40,427 nucleotides of DNA, taken from NCBI GenBank assembly GCA_002345025.1, contig DDUX01000003.1:1-40427 (forward strand), given 5' to 3'. A model generated the notes under the pieces. The model did not search any database. It was not told where the DNA came from and saw only the letters and a list, made by a program, of their open reading frames with translations. Position 1 is the first letter of the stretch; the number at the start of each line of letters is the position of its first letter. Both the position numbers and the translations under genes were made by a program. This DNA comes from Candidatus Accumulibacter iunctus (GTDB lineage: Bacteria; Pseudomonadota; Gammaproteobacteria; Burkholderiales; Rhodocyclaceae). Below, in pieces: positions 22,932-30,961 of this stretch.

Positions 22932-23354
22932 GTGCCACTCGTGCTGCCTGCCGGCAGGCCCGGGATCGCCCGCCGTCTCGCCAGCATGTGTTACGAGTCG
23001 TTGCTCGTTCTCGCCGTACTCGCCGTGCTTCTCGTCTTGCCGCATCTCGTTCTGGGTGCCTTCGCACAGCGCATGGCATCGCCGGTCCTCATCCAGGCGC
23101 ATTGCTTTCTCGTCCTGCTGATCTATTTCGTCTGGTTCTGGCTGCATGGCGGACAGACCCTCGCCATGAAGACCTGGCGTATTCGCTTGGTCACTCGTGA
23201 CGGTCTGCCCGTGCGGCCGGCGCAGGCGCTGTTGCGCTACCTTCTCTGCTGGCCCAGCATCCTGTCCGGCGTCGGCATCTTCTGGGCCGTCCTCGATCGC
23301 GAGGGACAGTTTCTGCATGACCGTCTGGCCGGCACGCGACTGATCCTTGCCTGA
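22932..23354 (+). CDS. RDD-family membrane protein
   Basis: The product has 140 aa from a GTG at 22932, four bases after the DUF3106 stop. It has three hydrophobic segments: LLVLAVLAVLLVLPHLVLG, CFLVLLIYFVWFW and YLLCWPSILSGVGIFWAVL. The RDD signature is recognisable: the first Arg in GIARRLASMCYESLL, GGQTLAMKTWRIRLV in the middle, and FLHDRLAGTRLI at the end with its Asp-Arg. Such proteins are small transporters or ion-exchange proteins of mostly unknown substrate. It ends the sigma operon and converges on lptG with 7 bp between. The GTG start is uncertain. Confidence 0.8.
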   Translation: MPLVLPAGRPGIARRLASMCYESLLVLAVLAVLLVLPHLVLGAFAQRMASPVLIQAHCFLVLLIYFVWFWLHGGQTLAMKTWRIRLVTRDGLPVRPAQALLRYLLCWPSILSGVGIFWAVLDREGQFLHDRLAGTRLILA

Positions 23355-23361
23355 ACTTCGT

Positions 23362-24450
23362 TCAGCGCCTTTCGACCCACCAGATCATCAGCGCCGCCGC
23401 CAGGAGGAACAGAACTGACGGGGTAGCCGCGCTGAGCAGCGGTGACCAGCCGTGGATCGCTCCGAGGTTCGACGACAGGCCGTTGAGGGTGTGGAAGAGG
23501 ACGCCGACCATGACGCCGACGAAGATCTGCAAGCCGATGCCCGTCGCTCGGTGGTGCCCCGCGGAAAACGGCAGGGCGAGGGCAACCATCACCAGTCCGG
23601 CCAGCGGATAAACGATCTTCTTCCAGAAAGCAATGTCGTAGCGGTTGGTTCGCTGGCGATTCTCGGACAGGTGTCTGGTATACGCCGACAGGTGGCGTAG
23701 CGACATGCGGTCGGGCGAGAGCATGAGAACGGCGAGGATTTCGGGGTTGAGGGCCGAGCGCCAAGTCATCTCCGCCAGTTTATCGACGCTGGCGCTGTCG
23801 TCGCGCAGCACGGTACGGACAACGTTTGTCAGTTGCCAGCCATCGCTGGCGGCGAATTCACCTTCGGCCGCCTCGGTAAAGCTGCGCAGCCTGCCGTGCT
23901 CGTCAAACTCGAAGATGCGAATGCCGCGCAAGCTCTTGTCGGAGAGGAGCACACGAATGTTGATGAAGCTCCTTTCGTCCTTCACCCACAGACCCGAACG
24001 CAGATTCCGCACGCTGCGCAGTTCCTGCATCGTGCGACCCTGTTCCTTCAGTCGCAACTGGCTGGCAGCCTGTTCTGCCGGTGGCGCGATGTACTCGCCG
24101 ATCAGGAAGGTGAGGACGGCGAACGCAGCGGCGATCTGGCACAGGCAGACGAGCAGCCTGCCGGTCGACAGGCCGGATGCACGCAACACCGTGATCTCGG
24201 AGTGCCGTGACAGGTTGGCCAGCGCATACAGGGTGCCGATCAGGATGGCCAGCGGCATCAGTTCATACGCCCTGCCCGCGAGGCGCAGCAGGACGTAGAC
24301 GAAGGCATGCTGAATCTTGTAGCCACCCTGGCCGAGACTGCCCACCTCGCCCAGCAGGTCGAAAAAGGCGAAGAGCGCCAGGAAGGCGAGCAGCACCAGC
24401 AGGACTGCAGTTGCCACCTCGCGCGCAATGTAGCGCTGATAGACCTTCAT
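23362..24450 (-). CDS. lptG: LPS export permease LptG
   Basis: The product has 362 aa. With LptF and LptB it forms the inner-membrane ABC exporter that pulls lipopolysaccharide towards LptC. MKVYQRYIAREV and LALFAFFDLLGEVGSLGQG are the usual N-terminal block with the first membrane helix. A periplasmic jellyroll domain occupies about 135-260 (LRSGLWVKDERSFINI, RIFEFDEHGRL). The last three helices include VYPLAGLVMVALALPFS. The LptG-type YELMPLAILIGTLYALANL is present. The ATG overlaps the lptF stop (ATGA). Confidence 0.93.
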   Translation of the reverse strand: MKVYQRYIAREVATAVLLVLLAFLALFAFFDLLGEVGSLGQGGYKIQHAFVYVLLRLAGRAYELMPLAILIGTLYALANLSRHSEITVLRASGLSTGRLLVCLCQIAAAFAVLTFLIGEYIAPPAEQAASQLRLKEQGRTMQELRSVRNLRSGLWVKDERSFINIRVLLSDKSLRGIRIFEFDEHGRLRSFTEAAEGEFAASDGWQLTNVVRTVLRDDSASVDKLAEMTWRSALNPEILAVLMLSPDRMSLRHLSAYTRHLSENRQRTNRYDIAFWKKIVYPLAGLVMVALALPFSAGHHRATGIGLQIFVGVMVGVLFHTLNGLSSNLGAIHGWSPLLSAATPSVLFLLAAALMIWWVERR

Positions 24451-25526
24451 CGGGAAAGCCGCAGGAAGGAGGACACGGCAATCCTTCTGTAGAAGAGGGC
24501 GGGCAGCAGGCAGAGCATCAGCAGATGAACGGCGAGCAGCCCGACGGCAAACGAGAGCTTGCCTCGCGCCACCCACTCTTGGCCGAGGGTCATGAGGTTG
24601 TTGTAGAAGAGATAGGCCAGGATCGCCAGCAGCATGTTCGCCGACCGACCGGCGCGCGGATTGACGAAGGAGAGCGGGATCGACAGCAGCGCCAGCACCA
24701 CCGCCGAAATCGGCAGGCTGAGACGGGCGAGCAGCTCGCTCCGGTGCTGGCGCGAATCGAGCGCCAGCAGTTCCAGGGTACCCATGGTGCGCGGCGTCTG
24801 CACGACGCCGCGCGCCTCCTTCGTCTCCAGGCGAATGGCATAGCGCGCATACTCGACCTGACTGAAGTCGGCGCTGCCCGGTGCAAACTCGTAACGGCGG
24901 CCTTGCTGTAGAACGATGAAGCGATCGCCGTTGGCGGCGATCTCCTGATGTCCCGTGCCGGCGACGGTGATTCCCACGCGGTCGGAGCGCGTGTCGCTGA
25001 CGAAGACGTTGCGCACGTGGCTCGTGTCATCGGCGACCTCTTCGACAAAGACCACGCGATTGCCGGTCGAGGACTCCTGAAAGGTACCCGGTGCCACCTG
25101 TCCCGCATCCCTGCGCGCGCTGAGCTTGTTGCGGAACTCGACGCTTTCGGACGCGGCCCAGGGCGACAGGAAGAAGGTGAGCGCAGCGATGGTCACCACC
25201 AGCGGCGCAGCGAAGGCGATCACCGGTCGAATCCACGCGGTCAGCGGCAGACCGCAGGAAAACCAGACCACCATCTCGGAATCCCGATAGGCCCGCGAGA
25301 GGCTCAGGAGGATGGCGACGAACAGCGACAACGACAGCAGGTGCGGCAGGTAGTTGAGTGCGGCAAAGCCGAGCAGCGCCGTTACGGCTTCGGCTTCGAC
25401 CTTGCCCTGGACGGCCTCGTTGAGCAGGCGGATCAACTGCGTCGTGAGCATGATGGCGAACAGTGCGGTGAAGACGCCTGCCGCAGTCTGGGTAAACTCG
25501 CGCCGTACGGCGCGCTGAAAGATCAT
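24447..25526 (-). CDS. lptF: LPS export permease LptF
   Basis: The product has 359 aa and is the partner of LptG in the LptB2FG transporter. MIFQRAVRREF is the family's cytoplasmic start. Six membrane helices are arranged three and three around a periplasmic domain (residues about 125-265, with ESSTGNRVVFVEEV and VFVSDTRSDRV). FNYLPHLLSLSLFVAIL-like sequence and LSLPISAVVLALLSIPLSFVNPRAGRS mark LptF. A much longer frame extends upstream, but it overlaps pepA and is not conserved. It is first in lptF-lptG and divergent from pepA across 78 bp. Confidence 0.93.
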   Translation of the reverse strand: MIFQRAVRREFTQTAAGVFTALFAIMLTTQLIRLLNEAVQGKVEAEAVTALLGFAALNYLPHLLSLSLFVAILLSLSRAYRDSEMVVWFSCGLPLTAWIRPVIAFAAPLVVTIAALTFFLSPWAASESVEFRNKLSARRDAGQVAPGTFQESSTGNRVVFVEEVADDTSHVRNVFVSDTRSDRVGITVAGTGHQEIAANGDRFIVLQQGRRYEFAPGSADFSQVEYARYAIRLETKEARGVVQTPRTMGTLELLALDSRQHRSELLARLSLPISAVVLALLSIPLSFVNPRAGRSANMLLAILAYLFYNNLMTLGQEWVARGKLSFAVGLLAVHLLMLCLLPALFYRRIAVSSFLRLSR

Positions 25527-25529
25527 TCT

Positions 25530-25559
25530 TTGACTTTGCTGAAAAACTGCAGTGATAAT
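25530..25559 (+). promoter_or_regulatory. Promoter of pepA-holC
   Basis: TTGACT at 25530-25535 and GATAAT at 25554-25559 are separated by 18 bases; the predicted start near 25566 leaves a 39-nt leader to the pepA GTG. The site lies just outside the lptF start on the opposite strand. Confidence 0.55.
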
Positions 25560-25604
25560 CGGCTTTTTTCTTGAACCAGCACGCGTTTGAAGAGGAGGGG
25601 GTCG

Positions 25605-27101
25605 GTGGAATTTAGCATAAAAAGTGGCAGCCCGGAGAAGCAGCGCAGCGCCTGTGTGGTGGTCGGCGTCTTCGAGCCGCGCAAGCTGACGCTCACCGCG
25701 GAACTCGTCGACAACGCAGCCCGGAACCATCTCTCGGACATCATCCGTCGCGGCGACATGGAGGGCAAGGCGGGGTCGACCCTGCTGCTGCACAACGTGC
25801 CTGGAACCCTTTGCGACCGCGTGTTGCTGGTTGGACTCGGCAAGGAAAAGGAGTTCGGCGACAAGGAGTTTGCGGACGCCATCCGGACGTCGGTGCGAAC
25901 CCTCAACGAAACCGGATCGTTCGACGGGACCGTCTTTCTGACGGACACCGCCGTCAGAAAGCGCAGCACGGCATGGCGCGTGCGGCAGGCGGCGATCGTT
26001 GCGCAGGAGGCGGTCTATCGCTTCGATCAGTTCAAGAGCAAGAAGGACAAGGTGCGCCGGCCGTTGCGCAAGCTGACCTTCGTCGTCGATCGGCGCAACG
26101 AACTCGCTGCCGCCGAGGCTGCGCTGGCGCAGGGTCAGGCGATCGGCGAAGGCGTGAACCTGGCCAAGAATCTGGCCAATTTGCCAGCCAACGTGTGCAC
26201 CCCCAGCCATCTCGCGGAAACGGCGCAGAAGCTAGCGGCCGAACACAAGCTCGACTGCCAGATCATCGACCGCGACGAGATGGCAGCCCTCGGCATGCAC
26301 TCGCTACTCGCAGTCGCCAGCGGCTCACGGCAGCCGCCCAAGCTTGTCGTCCTCCACTACAAGGGAGGCAAGGCCGACGACAAGCCGCTGCTGCTGATCG
26401 GCAAGGGCATCACTTTTGATACCGGCGGCATTTCTCTCAAGCCGGCCGCCGAAATGGACGAGATGAAGTACGACATGTGCGGCGCTGCCAGCGTGCTCGG
26501 TACCATCAAGGCGGCGGCACTCCTGAAGCTGCCGCTCAACCTGACGGTGATCGTTCCGACGGCCGAGAACATGCCCGGCGGAGGCGCCACGCGGCCGGGC
26601 GACATCGTCACTTCGATGTCCGGCCAGACGATCGAGATCCTCAACACCGACGCCGAGGGCCGGCTCATACTCTGCGATGCCCTGACCTATGCTGCACGCT
26701 TCGAACCGGAAGTGGTAATCGACGTCGCGACGCTCACCGGCGCCTGTGTGATCGCTCTCGGTCACGTCGCGACCGGCCTTTTCGCCAACAGCGACACGCT
26801 CGCTCGCGAGTTGCTGCAGGCCGGCGACGAGGCGCACGACCGGGCTTGGCAGATGCCGCTGTGGAACGACTATCAGGAACTGCTCAAGAGCCCCTTCGCC
26901 GACATGGCGAACATCGGCGGGCGCTCGGGAGGCAGCATTACGGCCGCCTGCTTTCTCGCCCGTTTCGCCAGGAAGTACGTCTGGGCACACCTCGACATTG
27001 CCGGCACAGCCTGGAAGTCGGGCACCGACAAGGGGGCGACGGGGCGACCGGTGTCCATGCTGGTACACTATCTGCTCAAGCGCGCCGGAAAACTGCATTG
27101 A
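25605..27101 (+). CDS. pepA: Leucyl aminopeptidase (M17)
   Basis: The product has 498 aa. It is a hexameric dizinc exopeptidase that removes N-terminal residues from peptides in the cytosol; in E. coli it also binds DNA. Catalytic K267 lies in GKGITFDTGG. The family signature NTDAEGRL is at 347-354. Other metal ligands fall in EMDEMKYDMCGAAS. The N-terminal macro-like domain begins VEFSIKSGSP. The GTG start has AGGAGG six bases upstream; no ATG fits. The stop overlaps the holC TTG. Confidence 0.94.
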   Translation: MEFSIKSGSPEKQRSACVVVGVFEPRKLTLTAELVDNAARNHLSDIIRRGDMEGKAGSTLLLHNVPGTLCDRVLLVGLGKEKEFGDKEFADAIRTSVRTLNETGSFDGTVFLTDTAVRKRSTAWRVRQAAIVAQEAVYRFDQFKSKKDKVRRPLRKLTFVVDRRNELAAAEAALAQGQAIGEGVNLAKNLANLPANVCTPSHLAETAQKLAAEHKLDCQIIDRDEMAALGMHSLLAVASGSRQPPKLVVLHYKGGKADDKPLLLIGKGITFDTGGISLKPAAEMDEMKYDMCGAASVLGTIKAAALLKLPLNLTVIVPTAENMPGGGATRPGDIVTSMSGQTIEILNTDAEGRLILCDALTYAARFEPEVVIDVATLTGACVIALGHVATGLFANSDTLARELLQAGDEAHDRAWQMPLWNDYQELLKSPFADMANIGGRSGGSITAACFLARFARKYVWAHLDIAGTAWKSGTDKGATGRPVSMLVHYLLKRAGKLH

Positions 27102-27523
27102 CGAGGATCTTCTTCTACCACAACGCGGCCGATCGGGTGGCCATGGCGGCCAGCCTGATTGCCAGGACGGTCGGCCAGAAGAAGGCGTTGATCGTCTATG
27201 CACCCGACGCAGCCGTCGCCGCGGCTCTCGACCGGCACCTGTGGCTGCATCCGCCGACTGGTTTCGTTCCGCACGTCCGCATCGATTCTCCGCTGGCCCG
27301 GGAGACGCCGGTGGTGATCGCCGACAGGCTCGACTCGACAGATCGTGATGAACGGCTGTTCAACCTTGCGCCGGAGGTGCCGCCGGGATTCTCGCGTTTC
27401 AACAGCCTCATCGAGATCGTCGGCCAGGGTGATGAGGAGCGTCTGGCCGGGCGCCAGCGAGCCAGGTTCTACCGTGACCGCGGCTACGACATCCAGTATT
27501 TCGACCAGTCGGGGAGAGCCTGA
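27098..27523 (+). CDS. holC: DNA polymerase III chi subunit
   Basis: The product has 141 aa. Chi links the clamp loader to single-strand-binding protein. The typical start is seen as (M)TRIFFYHNAADRVAMAASLIARTV, then LIVYAPDAAVAAALDRHLWL, FVPHVRIDSPLARETPVVI, and C-terminal RFYRDRGYDIQYFDQ. The start is a TTG at 27098 overlapping the pepA stop (TTGA), the arrangement expected for pepA-holC. The stop overlaps the next ATG (TGATG), so three genes are coupled in a row. Confidence 0.92.
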   Translation: MTRIFFYHNAADRVAMAASLIARTVGQKKALIVYAPDAAVAAALDRHLWLHPPTGFVPHVRIDSPLARETPVVIADRLDSTDRDERLFNLAPEVPPGFSRFNSLIEIVGQGDEERLAGRQRARFYRDRGYDIQYFDQSGRA

Positions 27524-28047
27524 TGGCCGACGATGGCGACCTGATCAGCCGTGCGGATTCACTGATCAAGGCCGATGCGGGCGCTGCCGCCGGCGACCGC
27601 CGCGGCAACCCGCATCACGGGCGGCGACGGCGCAGCTTCGTCGCGTCGACGGCACAGCGGGGTGACACCGACGACACGGCAGCATCGTCCGGCGAGGACG
27701 AGGATCTGCCGCTGCTGACCGAAGTCGTTCTGCCAGCAGCCGACGCGGCCGCTGCGCCCCCCATCGCTGTCGAGGATGTCCTGCGTCCGCTGCTTGCCGA
27801 CGACCTTTGCCGTCGGCTCGAACAGCGTCTGGCCAGCGAAGCGCCTGCCCTCATCGCGTCCGCGGTGGATAGCGCCGGTGAGCAACTGCGACAGAGAATT
27901 GCCTCGGTCATCGCTGCGGCGCTGGCTGACTTTCTCGCGCAGCGTGGGCAGCTCTCACTGCCACTGGCGGTGCCCGAGGAGTGCTCGCTGCCGCGTCGGG
28001 AGGCGTCGCCGGAGCCCGAACCGGAGCCCATCCACGATCCGGTATAA
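27523..28047 (+). CDS. Unknown low-complexity protein between holC and valS
   Basis: The product has 174 aa. I do not recognise it. The N-terminal 40 residues are charged and basic (GRRRRSF). Residues 45-75 are acidic (GDTDDTAASSGEDEDLPLLTEV-type). A helical block spans about 85-150 (VLRPLLADDLCRRLEQRLAS, LRQRIASVIAAALADFLAQRG). The tail is EPEPEP-rich. There is no signal peptide or membrane segment. Such short acidic-then-helical proteins often follow holC in betaproteobacteria, where they have no assigned role. Its ATG overlaps the holC stop. Coding is supported by the coupled start and by the frame running to 28047. Confidence 0.65.
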   Translation: MADDGDLISRADSLIKADAGAAAGDRRGNPHHGRRRRSFVASTAQRGDTDDTAASSGEDEDLPLLTEVVLPAADAAAAPPIAVEDVLRPLLADDLCRRLEQRLASEAPALIASAVDSAGEQLRQRIASVIAAALADFLAQRGQLSLPLAVPEECSLPRREASPEPEPEPIHDPV

Positions 28048-28048
28048 T
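28043..28048 (+). promoter_or_regulatory. -10 element of valS
   Basis: TATAAT spans the stop codon of the upstream gene and lies 31 bases before the valS ATG. No good -35 is visible inside the preceding coding sequence. Confidence 0.4.
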
Positions 28049-28079
28049 GTGGGTCTCTCAATTCCCCTGATGCGCGCCC

Positions 28080-30917
28080 ATGGAACTCGCCAAGAGCTTT
28101 GAACCGGCAGAGATTGAACGCCGCTGGTACCCGAGGTGGGAAGCGAGGGGCTACTTTGCTGCTGGCCTCGATGCGGGCCAAGACAGCTCTTTCTGCATCC
28201 TGCTGCCGCCGCCAAACGTCACCGGCACCCTGCACATGGGGCACGGCTTCAACCAGGCGATCATGGATGCGCTGACGCGCTACCATCGCATGCGGGGCGA
28301 CAACACGCTGTGGCAGCCGGGTACCGATCACGCAGGGATCGCGACCCAGATCGTCGTCGAGCGCCAGCTCGACGCCGAGGGGACTTCGCGGCACGAACTC
28401 GGGCGAGAGAAGTTCCTGCAGAAGGTGTGGCAGTGGAAGGAGTTTTCGGGCAGTACCATCACGCGTCAGATGCGTCGACTGGGCACCTCGCCCGACTGGA
28501 GTCGGGAACGTTTCACGATGGACGCCGGACTGTCGCGGACGGTCACCGAGACCTTCGTCCGCCTCTATCGGGAAGGGCTGATCTACCGCGGCAAGCGGCT
28601 GGTCAACTGGGATCCGGTCCTGCAAACCGCAGTTTCCGACCTCGAAGTGGTGCAGGAAGAGGAGCGCGGGCAGCTCTGGTACATCCGCTACCCGCTGGCT
28701 GACGGGAGTGCCTGCCTGACCGTCGCGACGACGCGCCCGGAGACCATGCTCGGTGATACGGCGGTGATGGTTCACCCCGAAGATGAACGCTACCGCCACC
28801 TGTTGGGCAAGATGGTCCGCTTGCCTCTCTCTGGGCGCGAAATTCCGATCATTGCCGACGCCTACGTCGATCTCGCCTTCGGCACCGGTTGCGTCAAGGT
28901 GACCCCGGCACACGATTTCAATGACTACGCGGTGGGCCAGCGTCACCGCTTGCCGATGATTTCGATCCTGACGCTCGACGCCCGCATCAACGACAACGCA
29001 CCGGAGCGCTATCGCGGGCTGGATCGCTTCGCAGCGCGCGAGCTCGTCGTCAGCGATCTCGAACAGCAGGGCTTCCTCGACAAGGCCGAGCCGCATGCCC
29101 TGAAGGTTCCGCGCGGTGATCGTACCGGCGTCGTCATCGAGCCGATGCTCACTGATCAATGGTTCGTGGCGATGAGCAAACCAGCAGCCGATGGCAGCAG
29201 CATCGCCGGCAAGGCCCTGGCGTGCGTCGCCGCGGGCGAGATCCGGTTCTTCCCGGAGAACTGGGTCAACACGTACAACCAGTGGCTGAACAACATCCAG
29301 GACTGGTGCATCTCGCGGCAGCTGTGGTGGGGTCACCAGATACCCGCCTGGTACGCCGACGACGGGCGGGTCTTCGTCGCACACGACGAGGCCGAGGCGA
29401 GGACGGAAGCCGGCGCGGCTGGCTACTCGGGAACGCTCGTGCGCGACCAGGACGTCCTCGATACCTGGTATTCATCCGCACTGTGGCCGTTCTCGACGCT
29501 CGACTGGACGCCGCAATGGCCAGCCGAGAGCAACCCCGCACTCGACCGCTACCTGCCGTCGACGGTGCTCGTCACCGGTTTCGACATCATTTTCTTCTGG
29601 GTTGCGCGGATGGTCATGATGACCCGCCACATCACCGGTCGCATCCCGTTCCGGCATGTCTATGTCCACGGCCTCATCAGGGACGCCGAAGGGCAGAAGA
29701 TGAGCAAGTCGAAGGGCAACGTCCTCGACCCAATTGATCTGATCGACGGCATCGGCCTCGAAGCACTGCTCGAGAAGCGCACCAGTGGCCTGATGAATCC
29801 GAAGCAGGCCGATCAGATCGAGAAGCGCACGCGCAAGGAGTATCCGCAGGGGATTCCCGCCTTCGGTACCGATGCACTGCGTTTCACCTTCCTCTCGCTC
29901 GCCAGCCCGGGACGCGACATCAAGTTCGATCTCGGCCGCTGCGAGGGCTACCGCAATTTCTGCAACAAGCTGTGGAACGCCAGCCGCTTCGTCCTGATGC
30001 ACACTGCCGGCCAGGATCTGGGCCTCGCTGCCTGTACTGCCGATTCCTGTGCAGGCCACCTCAGCTTTTCCTTCGCCGACCGCTGGATCGTCAGCAGGCT
30101 GCAGCGTACCGAGGCTGAACTGGCGCAGCACTTCAGTGACTACCGTTTCGACCTGTTGGCGCGGTCGCTTTACGAGTTCGTCTGGGACGAGTTCTGCGAC
30201 TGGTACGTCGAGTTGTCGAAGGTGCAGTTGCAGCACGGGAGCGCAGCGCAGGTCCGCGCCACACGCCGGACGCTGGCACGCGTACTGGAGGTTGTTCTCC
30301 GCCTGGCACATCCGCTGCTGCCGTTCATCACCGAAGAGCTGTGGCAGGCAGTGGCCCCGATCGCAGGTCGCAAGACGCATGAGTCGGTGATGCTGGCAGC
30401 CTATCCGCAGGCACAGCCGGCGAAGATCGACGCCGAAAGCGAAGCCAGCGTGCAGCAGTTGAAGGCGCTGGCCTACGCCTGCCGCAATCTGCGCGGTGAA
30501 ATGAACCTGTCGCCGGCACTACGCGTGCCGTTGCTCGCCAGCGGCAGACAACAGGTGCTGGCCGATTTCGCGCCCTATCTCAAGGCCCTGTGCAAGCTCT
30601 CCGAGATGCAGGTCGTCGCCGACATGCCGGGCGACGCCAATGCACCGATTGCCGTCGTCGGTGAAACGAAACTCATGTTGCAGGTGCAGATCGATGTCGC
30701 CGTCGAGTGCGAAAGGCTCGACAAGGAAATCGCACGGCTCAGCGGCGAGATCGGCAAGGCAAGGGCGAAGCTGGCCAACGCGAGCTTCGTTGCCCGTGCT
30801 CCGGCGGCCGTCGTCGAGCAGGAGAGAAGGCGCCTCGACGCCTTCATTGCAACCTTGGCCGAGCTTGAGCCACAGCGCGCACGTCTCGGGCGCAGCCAGC
30901 CGACGGCCAGCGGCTGA
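28080..30917 (+). CDS. valS: Valyl-tRNA synthetase
   Basis: The product has 945 aa, normal for class Ia ValRS. It charges tRNA-Val and edits threonine. The HIGH motif reads HMGH at 52-55 within PPPNVTGTLHMGHG. The KMSKS loop is intact at 540-544. The editing domain contains TTRPETMLGDTAVMVHPED. The anticodon-binding domain follows, and a C-terminal coiled coil (about 875-935: CERLDKEIARLSGEIGKARAKL) contacts the tRNA elbow. The ATG has no strong ribosome-binding site. It converges on pabB with 44 bp between the stops. Confidence 0.96.
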   Translation: MELAKSFEPAEIERRWYPRWEARGYFAAGLDAGQDSSFCILLPPPNVTGTLHMGHGFNQAIMDALTRYHRMRGDNTLWQPGTDHAGIATQIVVERQLDAEGTSRHELGREKFLQKVWQWKEFSGSTITRQMRRLGTSPDWSRERFTMDAGLSRTVTETFVRLYREGLIYRGKRLVNWDPVLQTAVSDLEVVQEEERGQLWYIRYPLADGSACLTVATTRPETMLGDTAVMVHPEDERYRHLLGKMVRLPLSGREIPIIADAYVDLAFGTGCVKVTPAHDFNDYAVGQRHRLPMISILTLDARINDNAPERYRGLDRFAARELVVSDLEQQGFLDKAEPHALKVPRGDRTGVVIEPMLTDQWFVAMSKPAADGSSIAGKALACVAAGEIRFFPENWVNTYNQWLNNIQDWCISRQLWWGHQIPAWYADDGRVFVAHDEAEARTEAGAAGYSGTLVRDQDVLDTWYSSALWPFSTLDWTPQWPAESNPALDRYLPSTVLVTGFDIIFFWVARMVMMTRHITGRIPFRHVYVHGLIRDAEGQKMSKSKGNVLDPIDLIDGIGLEALLEKRTSGLMNPKQADQIEKRTRKEYPQGIPAFGTDALRFTFLSLASPGRDIKFDLGRCEGYRNFCNKLWNASRFVLMHTAGQDLGLAACTADSCAGHLSFSFADRWIVSRLQRTEAELAQHFSDYRFDLLARSLYEFVWDEFCDWYVELSKVQLQHGSAAQVRATRRTLARVLEVVLRLAHPLLPFITEELWQAVAPIAGRKTHESVMLAAYPQAQPAKIDAESEASVQQLKALAYACRNLRGEMNLSPALRVPLLASGRQQVLADFAPYLKALCKLSEMQVVADMPGDANAPIAVVGETKLMLQVQIDVAVECERLDKEIARLSGEIGKARAKLANASFVARAPAAVVEQERRRLDAFIATLAELEPQRARLGRSQPTASG

Positions 30918-30961
30918 CGATGCTCGCCCGTGGCCGTGTCGCCGCGCCGTGTGGCCGCTGT

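Noticed and set aside
27615..29384. 589-codon open frame antisense to valS
   Set aside because: Shadow of a certain aminoacyl-tRNA synthetase gene, with no domain of its own.
30918..30961. Terminator between the convergent valS and pabB genes
   Set aside because: The 44-bp gap has GGCC/GTGTGG elements, but I could not build a clean stem followed by T residues.
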